Below are positions 1-11,739 of a stretch of DNA of 64,000 nucleotides, piece by piece. A program made the translations under genes and the position numbers. This DNA comes from Phragmites australis (lineage: Eukaryota; Streptophyta; Magnoliopsida; Poales; Poaceae), in NCBI RefSeq assembly GCF_958298935.1, contig NC_084927.1:19976001-20040000 (forward strand). Direction: 5' to 3'. A model generated the notes under the pieces. The model did no database searches and was not told where the DNA came from. It was given only the letters and a program-made list of their open reading frames with translations. Each line of letters begins with the position of its first letter. The stretch's first letter is position 1.

Positions 1-644
1 AAGTTTCCAAAGGTTTCACGTAGGTCTTCGAGATGTTGGCTCCTTCTAGTACTCTTGACCACTATGTCATCAACATAGGCCAAGACATTTCATCCTAGCT
101 GTGAACTTAGTACTGTTTGTACCAACCTGGTGAAGGTTGCGCCAGCGTTTCGGAGGCCGAAGGGCATCCTCATAAAGCAGTATATGCCGAAGGAGGTTCT
201 GAAACTTGTCTTGTTCTCATCTTCCTTCGCCATCCATATCTGGTGGTACCCTGCGTATGCATCTAGGAAGTTTAACATTTCGCAACTAGCCGCGGAGTCT
301 ACCAGCTGATCTATTCTAGGCAATGGAAAGTCATCCTTGGGACAAGCCTTGTTCAAGTCTATGAAGTCGATGCACATTCTCCATTTTCCATTGCTTTTCT
401 TTACTAACACTAGGTTAGCTAGCCACTCTGAGTGCATTACTTCACGTATGACTTCGGCATCGAGCAGCTTTTTCACTTCAGCCTTCGCTACTTCTTCTCT
501 TTCACTTGAAGCTTTCCTAAGCTTTTGCTTCCTTGGCTTCGCTTTGGGGTCCACATTTAAGCTGTGCTGAATGATTTCCCGACTTACTCCTTTCAGGTCC
601 TTAGGGGACCAAGCGAAGACATCGTCATTACTGTGGAGAAACAT
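1..644 (-). pseudogene. Reverse transcriptase of the Tat gypsy, stop codon next to YVDD
   Basis: The finger and palm motifs run leftward from 644: VKKSNGKWRMCIDF, NKACPKDDFPLPRIDQLVD, FLDAYAGYHQIWM and MPFGLRNAGATF. A TGA at 90-92 follows SSQLG, and the catalytic YVDD box lies just beyond it at 66-77 in the same frame. The stop replaces the residue before Asn-Val, where related elements usually have Arg. A CGA to TGA change is what deamination of a methylated CpG would give. RNase H and integrase are outside the window. Confidence 0.85.
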
Positions 645-872
645 TATAAGTTATTGTTGGTCCTCCACTGGAGCTTCCGCTCCTATGGTGACTCTTTTAT
701 CTTGTTTTTCTTGATGTAGCTGCACTATTCTGGCCGCTCCTTCTGGTGCAGCCTTCGCTGCCTTGCTTATCTTCGACTGGTTGTAACTTTCCTCCCGATT
801 CGTCAAAGGTTCTGTTATCATGTGGACATTTCGTCTTCCTGGAGTTATTCCCACTTCGATTCATCTGGCCAC

Positions 873-1355
873 TCATTGGTCTCCCAATACCATTATGACT
901 CCTTCAAGACCAGGCATCTTCATGCACAAGTACGCGTGGTGCAGCATTGCTCCGAATGTATTGAGGATTCCCCTACCGAATATCGCATTGTATGGGTAAT
1001 CAATGTCGACCACATCGAAGGTAATGTCTTCCGTACGGAAACTCATCCCTTCGCCAAACAACACTGGGATTGTTATCTTTCCCAGAGCGTTGATTGTATT
1101 TCCGCCGAAGCCTAGCAATAGTGATCCAGCTTGCTTTAAGTCGCTTCGACGCAGCCCCATTTTGTCGAAAGCATCAGCGAAGATGATGTCCGCTGAGCTT
1201 CCTCCATCTATCAAGATCTTGTACACTTCGTTTCCCGAGATGTTTGCTGTAATGACGAAGGCATCTGTGTGTGGGTAGTCTAAGACCCTCGTATCCTCTT
1301 GCGAGAATGTAATGGGAACGTTTGACCACCTTGAATGAATGTACATTGGTCCCAC
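873..1355 (-). pseudogene. Retropepsin-like aspartic protease domain of the Tat gypsy
   Basis: The 160-aa open segment contains [13 protein letters not shown], the D-G-G/S active-site form found in plant Tat proteases in place of D-T/S-G, and a later hydrophobic '[16 protein letters not shown]' flap-side block. It sits between the gag knuckle and RT, as in the family. Frames are not continuous with gag or RT, so it is scored as part of a broken polyprotein. Confidence 0.8.
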
Positions 1356-1607
1356 TCTGACGTGGTTGACCCTTCACACATATTCTTTTCGTTGTCTCTT
1401 AGATTCTGTCTGCTTGTTAGATCCCCCTGAGATGGCCAACACCATGTTGTACCCACGATTTACCGTGTTCACGGACTTGCTGCTCTCTGGTGGTGCTTCG
1501 ATCGCGGGCCTCGGTGGTGGCGGAGGTAGCTCCCTCTGGAGATTCATTTGCCTCGTTTGATCCAATTGAGCCGAGGCTGCAGGTGTATACTGCGGTGCAG
1601 GAATTTA

Positions 1608-3234
1608 TCACCACTGGTTTGCAAATGCCATGTTCTGATTATGGTTTTGCCACCTTTCATTTCTCCCGAAACTTGCTGCATAGTGTACGGTCCTCGCGTG
1701 ATCAAGAGACTGCTTCGCCAAGTTCTCTTTCATAGCCACAACCTGCGGGCACTGCTTGGTCTGGTGGCCAGCTCCTTTGCCATGCAGCTCGCAGTAAAAG
1801 GTTGTTGGGTCCTGCGGAACCCGTCCTCCTCGGCCTTCGTAGCCTCTTCCCCTACCGGCTCGGCCTCCTCTATTGGTCGCTATGAGCTTCACTTGCTCCT
1901 TGAGCGACTTAGAACGGGCTGGAGTTAATTTGATTGACTTCTTTTTGCCTTAGATAGTCAGAAACTTCGGGCTTTCTTGGATGGTGTAATCTGTCTCTAA
2001 GATTGCTATTGCCTGCCTCTCTGGCTGATGCATGTGGTTTTACTTTCGAGGCTGCCATTTCACTTTTCCTTCGGAGATGATCGAGCTCAGATCTTGAGTA
2101 CTCTTCCATCTTGTTAAGCAGCTCTTGTACACTTCCGGGTCTTTTTTTCGTGAGCTTTCCTACTAATAGCCCTCCTTTGATGCCCTGTATTGCCGCATCG
2201 ATTATTGTATCTTCGCTCAGCCCCTTTGCTTGACAACGCATGTGCACAAAGCGGCGCATTTAGCTCTGCAAGGTTTTTGTTGGTTGCTGTTTCAGTGTGA
2301 AGAGGTCGATTGCGGTAATTTTGTCTGCTTGATTTCCCTGGAAATTGATGTACAGTGCACTACGCAATTGCTCCCATGAATATATGGATCTTGGGGGCAA
2401 CGCGGAGTACCAGGATCTTGCTATCCCTTTTATGGCCAATACAAAAGCTTTCGCCAATGTTGTACCATCCCCTCCGGCAGACTCCACAGCCACTTCGAAG
2501 CTCATTACAAATTCCCTTGGGTCTGACTCTCCGTCAAACATAACCACTCTGGGCATCTTGAACCCTGACGGCCATGGCTGATTTTGCAGATCCATGGCCA
2601 ATGGGGACTCTGGGTCTCCCGTGGATGACCTCCGTCGAAGCTCCTGTGAAGTTCGTGCCATGTCTCCCGGAGGCTTCGTCTGGCGAAACATGCCTTCCGC
2701 TTGGTGCAGCATATCGATTTCCTCTTGGATTTTTTCCAATGTTTTCCTAGCTTCATCTGCCCGCTTGCGGTATTCTGCGGCTTTTCGACTTGCTGCCAAG
2801 CCATCTAACATGCGCTTCTTCTGCGCTATCTGCCTTTCCAACTCTTTGGCTTCTTGCCTGGCTGTTCTCTCTTCATTCATTTCTTCCTCGTTTTCATACT
2901 CTACGGAGTCGTCAAGGTCTTCCCATTCTTCATTTCGCGCCCTTTCGCCTTCTTTTGCTGGAGGCTCGAAGAGTGCACGATCTATTGGTTCCATGACCCG
3001 CATCGGCTCCGCATTAGCCCGGACTGCTTCGCCGTGGTAGCCATCACTAGGTACTTGTGGCGCTACCTCAACTCCGCAATGTTGCTCTCGTCTGCCCGAA
3101 GCTCCACCAGCCGAAGCATTACTTGATCCTGGTATGGCTGAAGGGGGTCTTTCAGCCGAAGGTCTAGCTGCGGCTGGAGGTTCTGGCAATTCTTCCACTG
3201 TTCCGGCTGGCTTCGCTTTCTTCTTGGGTGGCAT
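1608..3234 (-). pseudogene. Tat gypsy gag polyprotein, with in-frame stop
   Basis: The capsid-nucleocapsid precursor starts at the ATG at 3234 (MPPKKKAKP), a typical start just inside a Tat LTR. It has a charged coiled-coil region (about 2700-2900), then the conserved capsid block around 'PRVVMFDGESDPREFVMSF' and 'WYSALPPRSIYSWEQL' (about 2350-2560). A TAA codon at 2260-2262 interrupts it between KTLQS and MRRF; the same frame runs on to 1909. A Gly/Arg-rich stretch and an unusual Cys-His knuckle (YCELHGKGAGHQTKQC) follow at about 1720-1800, separated by another break near 1900. The breaks make it a pseudogene. Confidence 0.85.
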
Positions 3235-3271
3235 GTTGTCGAAATGTTCGATCCCCACGGACGGCGCCAAC

Positions 3272-3882
3272 TGTTGGGACCGAAATCCCAGACAAAGTGG
3301 GTCTTCGGATACAGGGATATCGAAGGGCCCTAAGAGTGACATGTGTTAGAGGTGGAACAGTCTTTCGATGCCCTTTCTAGATACAGTGTGGCCCTATTTA
3401 TAGCCCGTACCCGGCCACCATAGGTGCGATTTACAAATCCTACCCCCTCACCTACTACATTCTTGGAATATCCGAGGGCATTATTGTACAAATGAGCACA
3501 ATTACATAATTACAACCCTACCCCGAACGACCAAAAACGGGCCCACTGTCCCGCAACGATCTCTACCTTCGAAGATGTATCGAAGCCTTCTCCACTCGGA
3601 TGTCCGTCAGATAGCCTTTGTCCCTCGAGCGAAGGTTAGCTCGTATCTTCGCCTGCCGTGATCGCTCAGGACCGCGGGCATGGACTTCACCCGTCGGTCG
3701 AAGATCGCCCTCGTCTTCACCAGTACGGGAGATCGAAGATGCGGGCGCGCCTACACCCTTCGACCGACGGTGCTTCATGATCTTCGCCGCTTGCAGATGA
3801 AGTCCCTAAAACAAAGCCGCAATGGCAGGCATGCAATATTTTCAGTAGACTTCGTGGTACCCTCCGAAGATCATCCCCAACA
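3272..3882 (-). repeat. 5' LTR of the Tat gypsy element
   Basis: The 611-bp segment begins TGTTGGGACC and ends CCCCAACA on the plus strand, giving the expected short inverted termini. The internal side at 3264-3271 reads GCGCCAAC, i.e. GTTGGCGC on the element strand, the usual sequence just inside grass Tat LTRs. The flank beyond 3882 changes to unrelated AT-rich DNA. Confidence 0.85.
3395..3402 (-). promoter_or_regulatory. LTR TATA box
   Basis: The minus strand reads TATAAATAGGGCC here, about 125 bp before the internal end of the LTR. That is the right place and orientation for the Pol II promoter of the element. Confidence 0.6.
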
Positions 3883-3954
3883 CTTGTCTCACCCCCTGAT
3901 ATGTTTTAAAATAAGTACTCTTATACCATTTATATTAATGCAAACTTTTCCTCC

Positions 3955-4765
3955 CTAGATAGTTTGCAACACATCCTGGGCAAAAGCTCATCTCACTTTG
4001 TCATAAGCCTTCTCAAAGTCCAATTTGAGGATTACACCTCTTCTATTAGTTCTTCTAAGCTCATGCATAGTTTCTTGTAGAATAACTACCCCTTCAAGGA
4101 TATTTCTCCCCTTGATGAAAGCAGTCTGATTCTTACTGATCACCCTATCAGCAACATGATCTAATCTATTAACTAGTAATTTCCCAAAAAATTTAAAGTC
4201 CACATTCAAAAGATAGATAGGCCTATACTGCTTAATGGTGTTAGCTTCCTTAAGCTTTGGGACCAAAGTAATCACACCATAGTTTAGTCTTTTCAAGTCA
4301 AGCTTCTGATTATAGAAATCTTGGACCAACAACATGATATAATTCTTGATCAAACTCCAGAAGTTTTTGAAAAAAGTCACTGAGTAACCATTTGGTCCTA
4401 GGGTAGAGTTAGATTTCATCTCAGAAATAACATATTCCACTTCCTTGTTAGTAAAAGATAAGGTTAGCTAAGATTTGTCCAGATCTGTGAGCTGGCCCTG
4501 CAAGCCCCAAAAATCCTCTGATAATTTGACTCCTTTTGCAGGACATGATCCAAAAAGCTCCTTATAAAAATCAACAATGTGTGTCTCTAGATCACCTTGA
4601 TTAGAGGTAACACCATGATCCGTTTCCAAAGAAATGATAGAACATTTTCTTCTTCTCCCATTAGCCAAACAATGGAAGAAATCAGTATTAGCATCCCCTT
4701 TAAGTAGCCATCATTGGTCACTTCTTTGTTTCCAGAACAACTCCTCCTTGGAGAAATTAGAAGGG
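3955..4765 (-). mobile_element. L1-type LINE (non-LTR retrotransposon) fragment
   Basis: Minus-strand translations in broken frames give the endonuclease-RT linker 'LKGDANTDFFHCLANGRRRK' (4640-4700), then 'FYKELFGSC' and the RT blocks 'LGPNGYSVTFFKNFW', 'LVPKLKEANTIKQYRPIYLLN' and 'ILKLDFEKAYDKVR' (3988-4440). These are hallmarks of plant L1 RT. The frame is interrupted near 4460, near 4690 and by a stop after DKVR. The catalytic FADD region, the endonuclease and any poly(A) tail are missing. It starts about 70 bp beyond the gypsy LTR and is 5'- and 3'-truncated. Confidence 0.85.
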
Positions 4766-6215
4766 AATCTGATTCCGACCTAGACATTCGATTCGAATTC
4801 ATGCCATCTGTAACATTTGACTCATATTTAGGTATATTAAAGTATGCACTATTCATTTTAGACATACATTTGCGATTATTTGTACGTTTAAGTATACTCC
4901 TGTCCACTGATGCATAGGTACGTTGAGCTAGATTTAGGCCCAATGAGTTGTTATATATTTGTATCTTGTTAAATTGAACCCTTTTATTGGCATCTAGATG
5001 AATAATATTTAATTTTCTTTTAACTTATGCCGTTGCAGTTATTTGAACATTTATGTCTTATTTTGAAGGAAAATTGCAAGATGAACAATTCCTAAGTTTA
5101 TTTATGCGTCTACATCCTTCTTCTTTTAGCAAATAGGTACCTAGAAGCATGCAAAAGCTAAAAAGTGACCCACTGTCACTTTTAATTTTTTCATCTCTTT
5201 TAAAGAAAAATGTAGATTTTTCGCTGCCACCATTGCCATCGCCCCGTCCTCCTCCTCCTTTTCTTGTCTCTGTTAATAGGAAGTATCCACCTCTCTCTTA
5301 TTTCTCTCTTCGCTTTCAGTGTCTCTAGATGAATGATTTTTCAACCGCAAAACTTAGGGCTTAAAGCAACCTGATTCCATGAAGTTGATCTGCACCTAGA
5401 TTATTCACCAAAGATGAATCTTGCAAAACATGGAATTAGGGTGTCATCCGCCCACCTCATGCTCCCTTACCGTATAATTGGTCTCCAACAATCGTGAGCC
5501 TATTGTGTGCCATTCAACAACATGCCATACTTTAGCTCTTTTACCATATAGTCCAAGTAGATCCATGTGTGTCGAAAAGTGGATATGTGTGTTGGGGGAA
5601 GGGATTTGCTTGAAAATGACATATAGTTAGGTTCAGAGTGTTTTTTCCCCCAGTTTTTCCTTCTCTTTATAAGTAAATAAGTACACCAATGCTCATTCAA
5701 TGCATAAAACTATTTGTCAAAAACGAAGACTAACGACTGAACTTATTACAGCATCTTACCAGGCAGATATTGACTAGTACTCAAGAGCTGAAAAAATAGT
5801 ACAAATAAATTTGTGTGATTCCACATGCATGATAAAAATTAACATTGCACTATTATTATCATGTTCTTCTTGAAACAAGAGACCTATGCGTTTGTTGACA
5901 AGGATGTGTGTTAGGGCTGGGCTAAAATCGTTTAAGAGAGAAACCCAAAAGTAATATGAGGCAGGAGTCTTGTTCATATTAGGTAGCTCACACATTAGTT
6001 TATCACAAATTATTCAAATAATAATTATAGTAAAATTGGTCAGTAGTTTATATCATCAGTAGTGTTAGCAGTTATCAGTAGTTTTTATAGTTTGTTTTGC
6101 CGACACATCATATGTCTGATAGGCGTAGGGGCTTGCGTGCTGCACACAGGCGAGTGCGAGCTAGGCCGGGGTGGGCTGCTGGTGGAGTGGACTGGGCAAG
6201 TTGAATGTAGAATAG
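4766..6215. other. Gene-free AT-rich spacer
   Basis: Short unconnected ORFs only. A small pyrimidine-rich patch with CTCCTCCTCC lies near 5240-5300. I see no protein motif, terminal repeat or RNA gene. Confidence 0.5.
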
Positions 6216-6220
6216 TACTA

Positions 6221-6264
6221 ATATATATATATATACATATACATATATATACGTATGTACATAC
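6221..6264. repeat. (TA)n/(CATA)n microsatellite
   Basis: Alternating TA steps give way to TACATA and GTACATAC steps. It is a simple sequence repeat with no associated ORF. Confidence 0.85.
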
Positions 6265-6424
6265 GGTGGATACAAATATCTAGTGGTAGGAGGGTCTGCT
6301 AGTGGATCGAGATTGATGCGTGGTTTTCCATTCACATAGTCATTGCCTTACCTATGCCAATCAGGTTGTATAGTTATACCATTGAGCGCTCGGCTTGTTG
6401 AAAAAGCTATTTAATCCGTGAGGT

Positions 6425-6705
6425 TATTAAGACATATTTGGTAGGACTCTTTCAGATTAAAATTCTTTGTAGGAAATAATTTTATGTGAGAAATAGTTTT
6501 TTAAGTTGAAAGTGATTTGAAATTGATTTTGTGAGGAAAATAAACTAGAAGAAGCTGATTTTTTTAGCTTTCAGTATCTAGCTCATTTAAAAAAAATTAC
6601 TCTCACAAAATCATTTTTAAACTGAAAACTACATACTACTATATAATAGAACTTCTACTAATTTTATTCTCAGAACTGATATGAGAATTCTATAAGTCAT
6701 GCTCA
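6425..6705. repeat. Possible MITE-like element, decayed
   Basis: An AT-rich stretch rich in Ttt/Aaa runs with self-complementary pieces (a 'ctctcacaaaatcattttTaaa'-like right half opposing a 'gattttgtgaggaaaa' left half). It resembles the AT-rich segment at 48025-48330. No clear target duplication was found, so both limits and class are uncertain. Confidence 0.3.
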
Positions 6706-7631
6706 CACGTTTTAACTCACGGTAGGTGTGTTAGGATGGTTTAACACTCACATGTGTGGGTTTCTACGGCCGTGGGTAGGATTTTACACTTCCAAGACGG
6801 GCTAAAGGAAGTCAGTCGGTGTGCCGTATGGTGTATGGTGTATGGTAAATTACAATTTCATAAATCCGTGATGGACTATCGGAGTCGACCTCTGAGACTC
6901 TGACCAGACATACGTCAGGCAAGAAGATTGAGCTGACCACTACAAGTTTATGTATGTATATGATATGATCTCCACTGGATGGATGGAACACTACACGTTC
7001 GTGCCAGCCTGGGGTTGCACTGACTTCCTGGACTCCTGCTGGCTGCTGGGCCTCAAAGCTGCTGGTCCTCCTTTTGAGGCCGATCCATGCAAGCTGCTGC
7101 CATGGACCGGTCCCTCCTAGGAATTTTGATATTGTAATTTTCAACAAAAAAATTTATAAATATTTGAAAATATACAATACTAATGAATTAGATTTTACGA
7201 TGAATCTAATAATATGAAAGTTTTAAAAATTTAAAAAAACGTAAAATCAAAATTACTATAATAAAAATTTAATGATAAATAAACGAAAAGAAATATGGTA
7301 GCATTTCATCTGTATCTATCTGTCTATCTGTCCATCTATCAATCTTTCGACATCCTTATCCGGAAGGGGAAAGGGAAAGGGCAAGGGACGATGGTAGCTA
7401 GGACCAGGCTTTGCTGGGGTCGTCGATCGTAACAAAAAGAGGCTAGCTTTCGCTTCTTTCTTTCCATTTGTTGGCCTCGCGTAGCGCGAGAAAGAATAAT
7501 ACAACTCCTAGCTACAGTGCTGCAATGCCTGCATGGGGCTCTTGTCTTGCATAGATCGAGGTGCCGTGTCCCACTCTCGAGTCTCGACTCGATCGTTCAT
7601 ATCATCGCTCGCCTTTGCTAGCTGCTTTACG

Positions 7632-7632
<1 letters not shown>
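6706..7632. other. Gene-free spacer with small simple repeats
   Basis: Contains three tandem GTATGGT units near 6826-6846 and a (CTAT)/(CTGT)-type tetranucleotide run near 7310-7345. The short ORFs show no recognisable motif. Confidence 0.45.

Positions 7633-7633
<1 letters not shown>

Positions 7634-7666
<33 letters not shown>
7634..7666. repeat. (CT)n microsatellite
   Basis: About 16 uninterrupted CT units lie immediately upstream of the shorter ndhE-derived plastid fragment. Confidence 0.9.
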
Positions 7667-7669
<3 letters not shown>

Positions 7670-7707
7670 GTGTCGGCTTCTCCTCTGGCCTCCGCGACTT
7701 TTTCTTT

Positions 7708-7795
7708 GTCAATTAAAAGGAGTCATTTTCTCAATTTTTGTTATAGCTCTTGCGACTGCTGAAGTAGTTATTGGATTTTAGCAATGGTCATCAAC
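7708..7795 (+). pseudogene. ndhE: Nuclear plastid DNA fragment: part of ndhE (copy A)
   Basis: The plus strand translates to QLKGVIFSIFVIALATAEV followed by VIGF. This matches the third transmembrane segment of plastid NAD(P)H dehydrogenase subunit 4L, known as QLKGDIFAIFVIA..AAEAAIG. The frame ends at a TAG in 'ggattttagcaatg' and the flanks are unrelated. It shares this block, including the same 'ggatttt' junction, with the longer copy at 12945-13195. It is a non-functional NUPT-type remnant. ndhE is recognised from memory of the plastid protein. Confidence 0.75.
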
Positions 7796-8029
7796 AGCAA
7801 CCCAGTATCCTAATGTTCGGATTTCTCATTTTCGCAATGGGAAATATCCCCTTCACGGCTGTGCCATTTTTACAGAAGATCGAATAGGTGAACACATCAA
7901 GGACACCAAAACGGCAAGTCAGAAGTCTAAGAATTTGAAGATATCTTTTCATTTCAAGACCAGAAGAATGGGACCTTTTTTTGAACAAAAAAAGAGCATC
8001 CAAAGACTACAACAAAAAATCGGTTGCGG

Positions 8030-8165
8030 CGGCAGATGCATCCGGCGAAATCAACCATCGTCAGGGCCTCGGCCAGCGTCTGCTGCAGCTTGTCCATGCG
8101 CTCGTCGGGGAGAGGATGAAGACGTCGTCGGACTTGGCCCGGAACATCACGCAGTAGTTCACGAG
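8030..8165 (-). pseudogene. Unrecognised coding-like GC-rich fragment
   Basis: On the minus strand a GC-rich block reads ALVNYCVMFRAKSDDVFILS and, after a one-base slip, ERMDKLQQTLAEALTMVDF. Its composition differs sharply from the AT-rich flanks and it has the look of an exon. I do not recognise the family. It has no start and no clear splice sites, so it is scored as a gene fragment. Confidence 0.35.
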
Positions 8166-8229
8166 GGCACGAGGCGATTTACAATATCGAAATGGTTGAT
8201 GCGGTGCGCCTGCGCATTCGTTTGTCATA

Positions 8230-10130
8230 GCTGATACGGCCTAATCACGTTCTGCATTGATGGTGATCCGCCAAATCTGGCCCCATGATACGGCTGGCCT
8301 AGCTATATAATATCAAAGTTGTGGAACCGCCGCTAAGCAAAGTCAGAGGTAAATAATACCACAAACAATAATTTATGAGAGTGTAAATAGTAATCTGCAC
8401 TGAAACAAGATAGCGTGCGTATTATTTATGAGAATGATATACTGATTTTGCTGTGCACAAGTACTGTAGCGCTAAATCTAGGCAGCCTGTTTTCAATCCA
8501 ATGGATCACAGCAGGGGCAAAAGAACCGTAATGTTCACCTCTAACTTTGCTTAGCAAAGTAAGAGGAGGCGGTTTCCAAAGTTATAGCCAGCTGCATATT
8601 ATACATGTCTGGTTCGCAAAGTTGTAATCAGCTGAATATTATAACTATCTTAGATGTATTTATAGCCAGCTGCATATTATACTGGTTGAGTATTAGTGTG
8701 TTGCAACGGAAATAAAATTTACATAACATGACATCAAGTATATGCAAAAGCTATCAACTTCAAGGTCAGGAATTACATTGAAGATGCCAAAAAACAATGC
8801 AATGTTTGGATTACGAGCCTCAGCAAGAATCTTATAAGCAGCCAATTTTAAGAATAAAAAATGTTTTTGATAAAAGAAAAAATGTACACTAAATGAGATT
8901 TTAGACCTCGTCTATGCCGTAAGAACCTCTCTGTAGACGATGTTCTTCGTGTATATCCTACTTTATTTTTGAGTACTTTTTTTATCACCAGCTGGATGGC
9001 TGATGACATGAATGAGGAAGAACTTCCAAATGAGAACTTGTGCTTCCCAGGAACTCTGGATGGCTAATGACAGGAATGCAAATAAAAAAATTAGGTTAAC
9101 GTAGGGACGCACAAATTAATCTAGACACATAAAAATCCTTATTCCTTAAGTTAGATGAAGTGAGCATAACTCTTTACTGGTTCTATTGTGTATGTCATAT
9201 GATAAATAAGAATATATCAGCAGTGGACAATTAACTGAAAGATGTACCGATGATTTATGATAAAGCGATGTGTAGTGAGTCAAGGAAAGCACTTGTCAAT
9301 TAATACACACAACTGAAACAACTTTGTTTTCATCAAGTAAAAAAATCCCTCATCAAGTAAAAAAATACCCCAATCAAAATAATAAAGGACTGGAGACGGA
9401 AATAACCAAAATGCTTGGCATTAGCCATGCATGTCAATAACGAAAATTGAATAAGTATGTTTATACCTGGATCTAAATGACAGAACCAAAAACTACACTT
9501 TGCGTTATATTTAGAAGGCTAAGAATGACCATATAATTCAATAAAAGGACAGGCCTATCAAAACTATTATCTTTCATGCAAAAGCTGCTCTAGGAGCTCA
9601 ATATGAGGCTTTTGAAATTGAATTCTACAACCACTTCTACTTTTCTCAACCTTCAAAATTCGTTTTCCTAGAGAGGAACAATTGTGGTATATAGCATGAA
9701 TGAAGGGGCAAGAAAGAGAGGTGCCACACTGAAGAATCAGACTTAACCATCCTGGGGATGAAGGAACTGAATCGATCAATTCAAGGAAGCTTGCATCATA
9801 TTCCTAAAGAAGTGAACATAGCAGCTGAGAGCATATGCGGAATATGTTCATTATCTCCCTGGAGATTCTCTTAATATATGCTACTCAAAGTTTGACCCTC
9901 AAGGACGCTGCCTTTTTATAGAAAAAATATGTAATATTCCTCTCTAGGTCAAACTTTGTAAAATTCAGTCTGTATGCAATTTTTCCCCAAAATGTAGACT
10001 CGTATTTGTAGATAAACGGTTCTATGACCCTCTTAGAGAACATTTCAATCTCGTAATTGTAGTAGAAATATCGAATACACATCGATAAGGGTTGATTCCA
10101 TATCACAAAATCAGAATCAAAGAAAATCAC
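8230..10130. other. Gene-poor region with local repeats
   Basis: Two near-identical pieces 'atagccagctgcatattata' occur at about 8584 and 8661 with a diverged third between. The 15-bp palindrome ACTTTGCTTAGCAAAGT lies near 8546. Two opposed 'caaagtttgacc'-like pieces near 9887 and 9952 hint at a small MITE. No protein or RNA gene is supported. Confidence 0.4.
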
Positions 10131-10599
10131 TTCTACTCACATATTCACAGAACAAATGCTTACCAAGAACTCAAGAACTAGACTCCCTTCTCTACAAGAA
10201 CTCATGAACCCTAAAGAACCAGCACAATTTCTAGAATTCACAGAGAAGGCGATGTCTTTGCTGTGAATTTCGGGGGAAAAGGACGAGGAGGGCGAGGCGT
10301 TGGCATGAAAGAGGAGCTTGGTTGGCCGTCGAGGCATGCGGATAAGAAGATCGAGGAGGGCGGAGATGCACGAGATAACCACGCATTGCAGAAGGAAAGG
10401 GAGCGGAAAGGGTGGAGCAACGCTGGAGGAGCGCGAGAGCGGGATCAGCAGAAGGGAAAGGGAGCAGGAGAGATGAGCGGAACAATATGGAGAATGGAAC
10501 AAAAAAAAAACATACAATATATTCTTTTTAAATAGTAGAGATTGAGAAAAAACTAGCTATAGCTATAGAATAGCATATTGTATAACCGAGCATACCGGC

Positions 10600-10870
10600 T
10601 CGACTAATATCACCGCCCAATTCGGCTGCTCCACCTGACCCCCTCCCCGGATTTCTCGTGATGGCGCCAGGACACCTTCCAAATCGAGCTCCCGCCTGGC
10701 CCCCCTCCGACCCCCAGATTTATCGGATATTCGGATCCGATTCTAGCGCCCAAATGACCGTTCACGCCGACTGCGCCCAAAACCCCGCAGGCAAGCGCGG
10801 CTTTGCCACGGGCGTCGAGCTCGGAGCAGGAGGGGGCCCGGACGCCGGACTCCAATTGCTAACAATTTGT
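10600..10870. other. GC-rich island without recognisable gene
   Basis: Composition rises abruptly against AT-rich flanks and both strands carry ORFs of 80-95 codons. Neither translation shows a domain I recognise. It could be a captured exon fragment or the core of a mobile element. Confidence 0.3.
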
Positions 10871-11739
10871 GATTTGGAAACTTCAGAACTGTGTGACAGT
10901 CGCATCATCTCACTACCTAGCTATGTAGCACAGCTCTGACAGTAGCACATATAGGTGATTGCCTGATTGGCAATGTAAATGTGCATCAGACTTTGATCGA
11001 TCAGAAACAGATCCTAGCTAGCTCCAGCATAACTAGATTTGGCCTTAGACTGCTACATGCTACTGATCATGCATGGTCAGAACTTGGATGCATGTCAAGG
11101 TGTGCAAGGTTCTATTAATTACTCAGTGATTTGTATGCATATATCAGAGCTGGCTGTTCATCTCTGGGTATACTGCATGCAGCTGAAATGAAATATGCAG
11201 ATCTTGGACTAAATGACTTCTGGTTAGTTGTGTGAATTAATGTTGGTGCTCATTATATATGTATATAACCCTAGCTTGGATTCATGCATCTGCTATATAT
11301 ATTGCTTTTAGAATTCTGTGAGCTATTCTTACTGTTAATGTTCTTGTAGTTAAGTTCCCGAAGCATGTTGTCAGATAGGGAGGGTTAACCTTTCTTTCTC
11401 CAGTTTCAGTTTAGCTAGCTCCTTAGTTCATTCAACTTGGTAGAGAAAATTAAAGCAAATTCATCAACCTTCTACGGCCAATTGAGGCCCCGTTTGGAGC
11501 ATCATAATTTTTTCCTCATTCATGTGGAATTCATGCAAAATTACTTTGAAATTTATGCATGGTCAGAAAAGTCATTAGTCCTTGAACATTTTGTTGCACA
11601 CTATAAAGAAACAGTTGCTCTGCATGCAACTGTCTGTTCATGAAATTATCATGTTATATTCGTTTTGAGTGATGTTGGAAACTACCTTGTTAGCTGGATA
11701 ACTGTATTTTGTGTTAAGCACTATATTATCTTGATCTTC

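Larger units (their letters stand above)
1..3882 (-). mobile_element. Ty3/gypsy LTR retrotransposon, Tat lineage, cut by window edge
   Basis: Reading leftward from 3882 the order is LTR, gag, retropepsin and reverse transcriptase, the normal Ty3/gypsy order. The rest of pol and the other LTR lie beyond base 1. The RT block around 'NKACPKDDFPLPRIDQLVD' and the protease core '[13 protein letters not shown]' are typical of plant Tat/Retand-type elements. The coding frame is broken by stops in gag and RT, so this copy cannot be autonomous. No target duplication can be tested because only one end is present. Lineage assignment rests on remembered family signatures, not a search. Confidence 0.9.

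Noticed and set aside
7634..7666. GAGA-type promoter element
   Set aside because: A plain CT microsatellite with no adjacent gene model to regulate.
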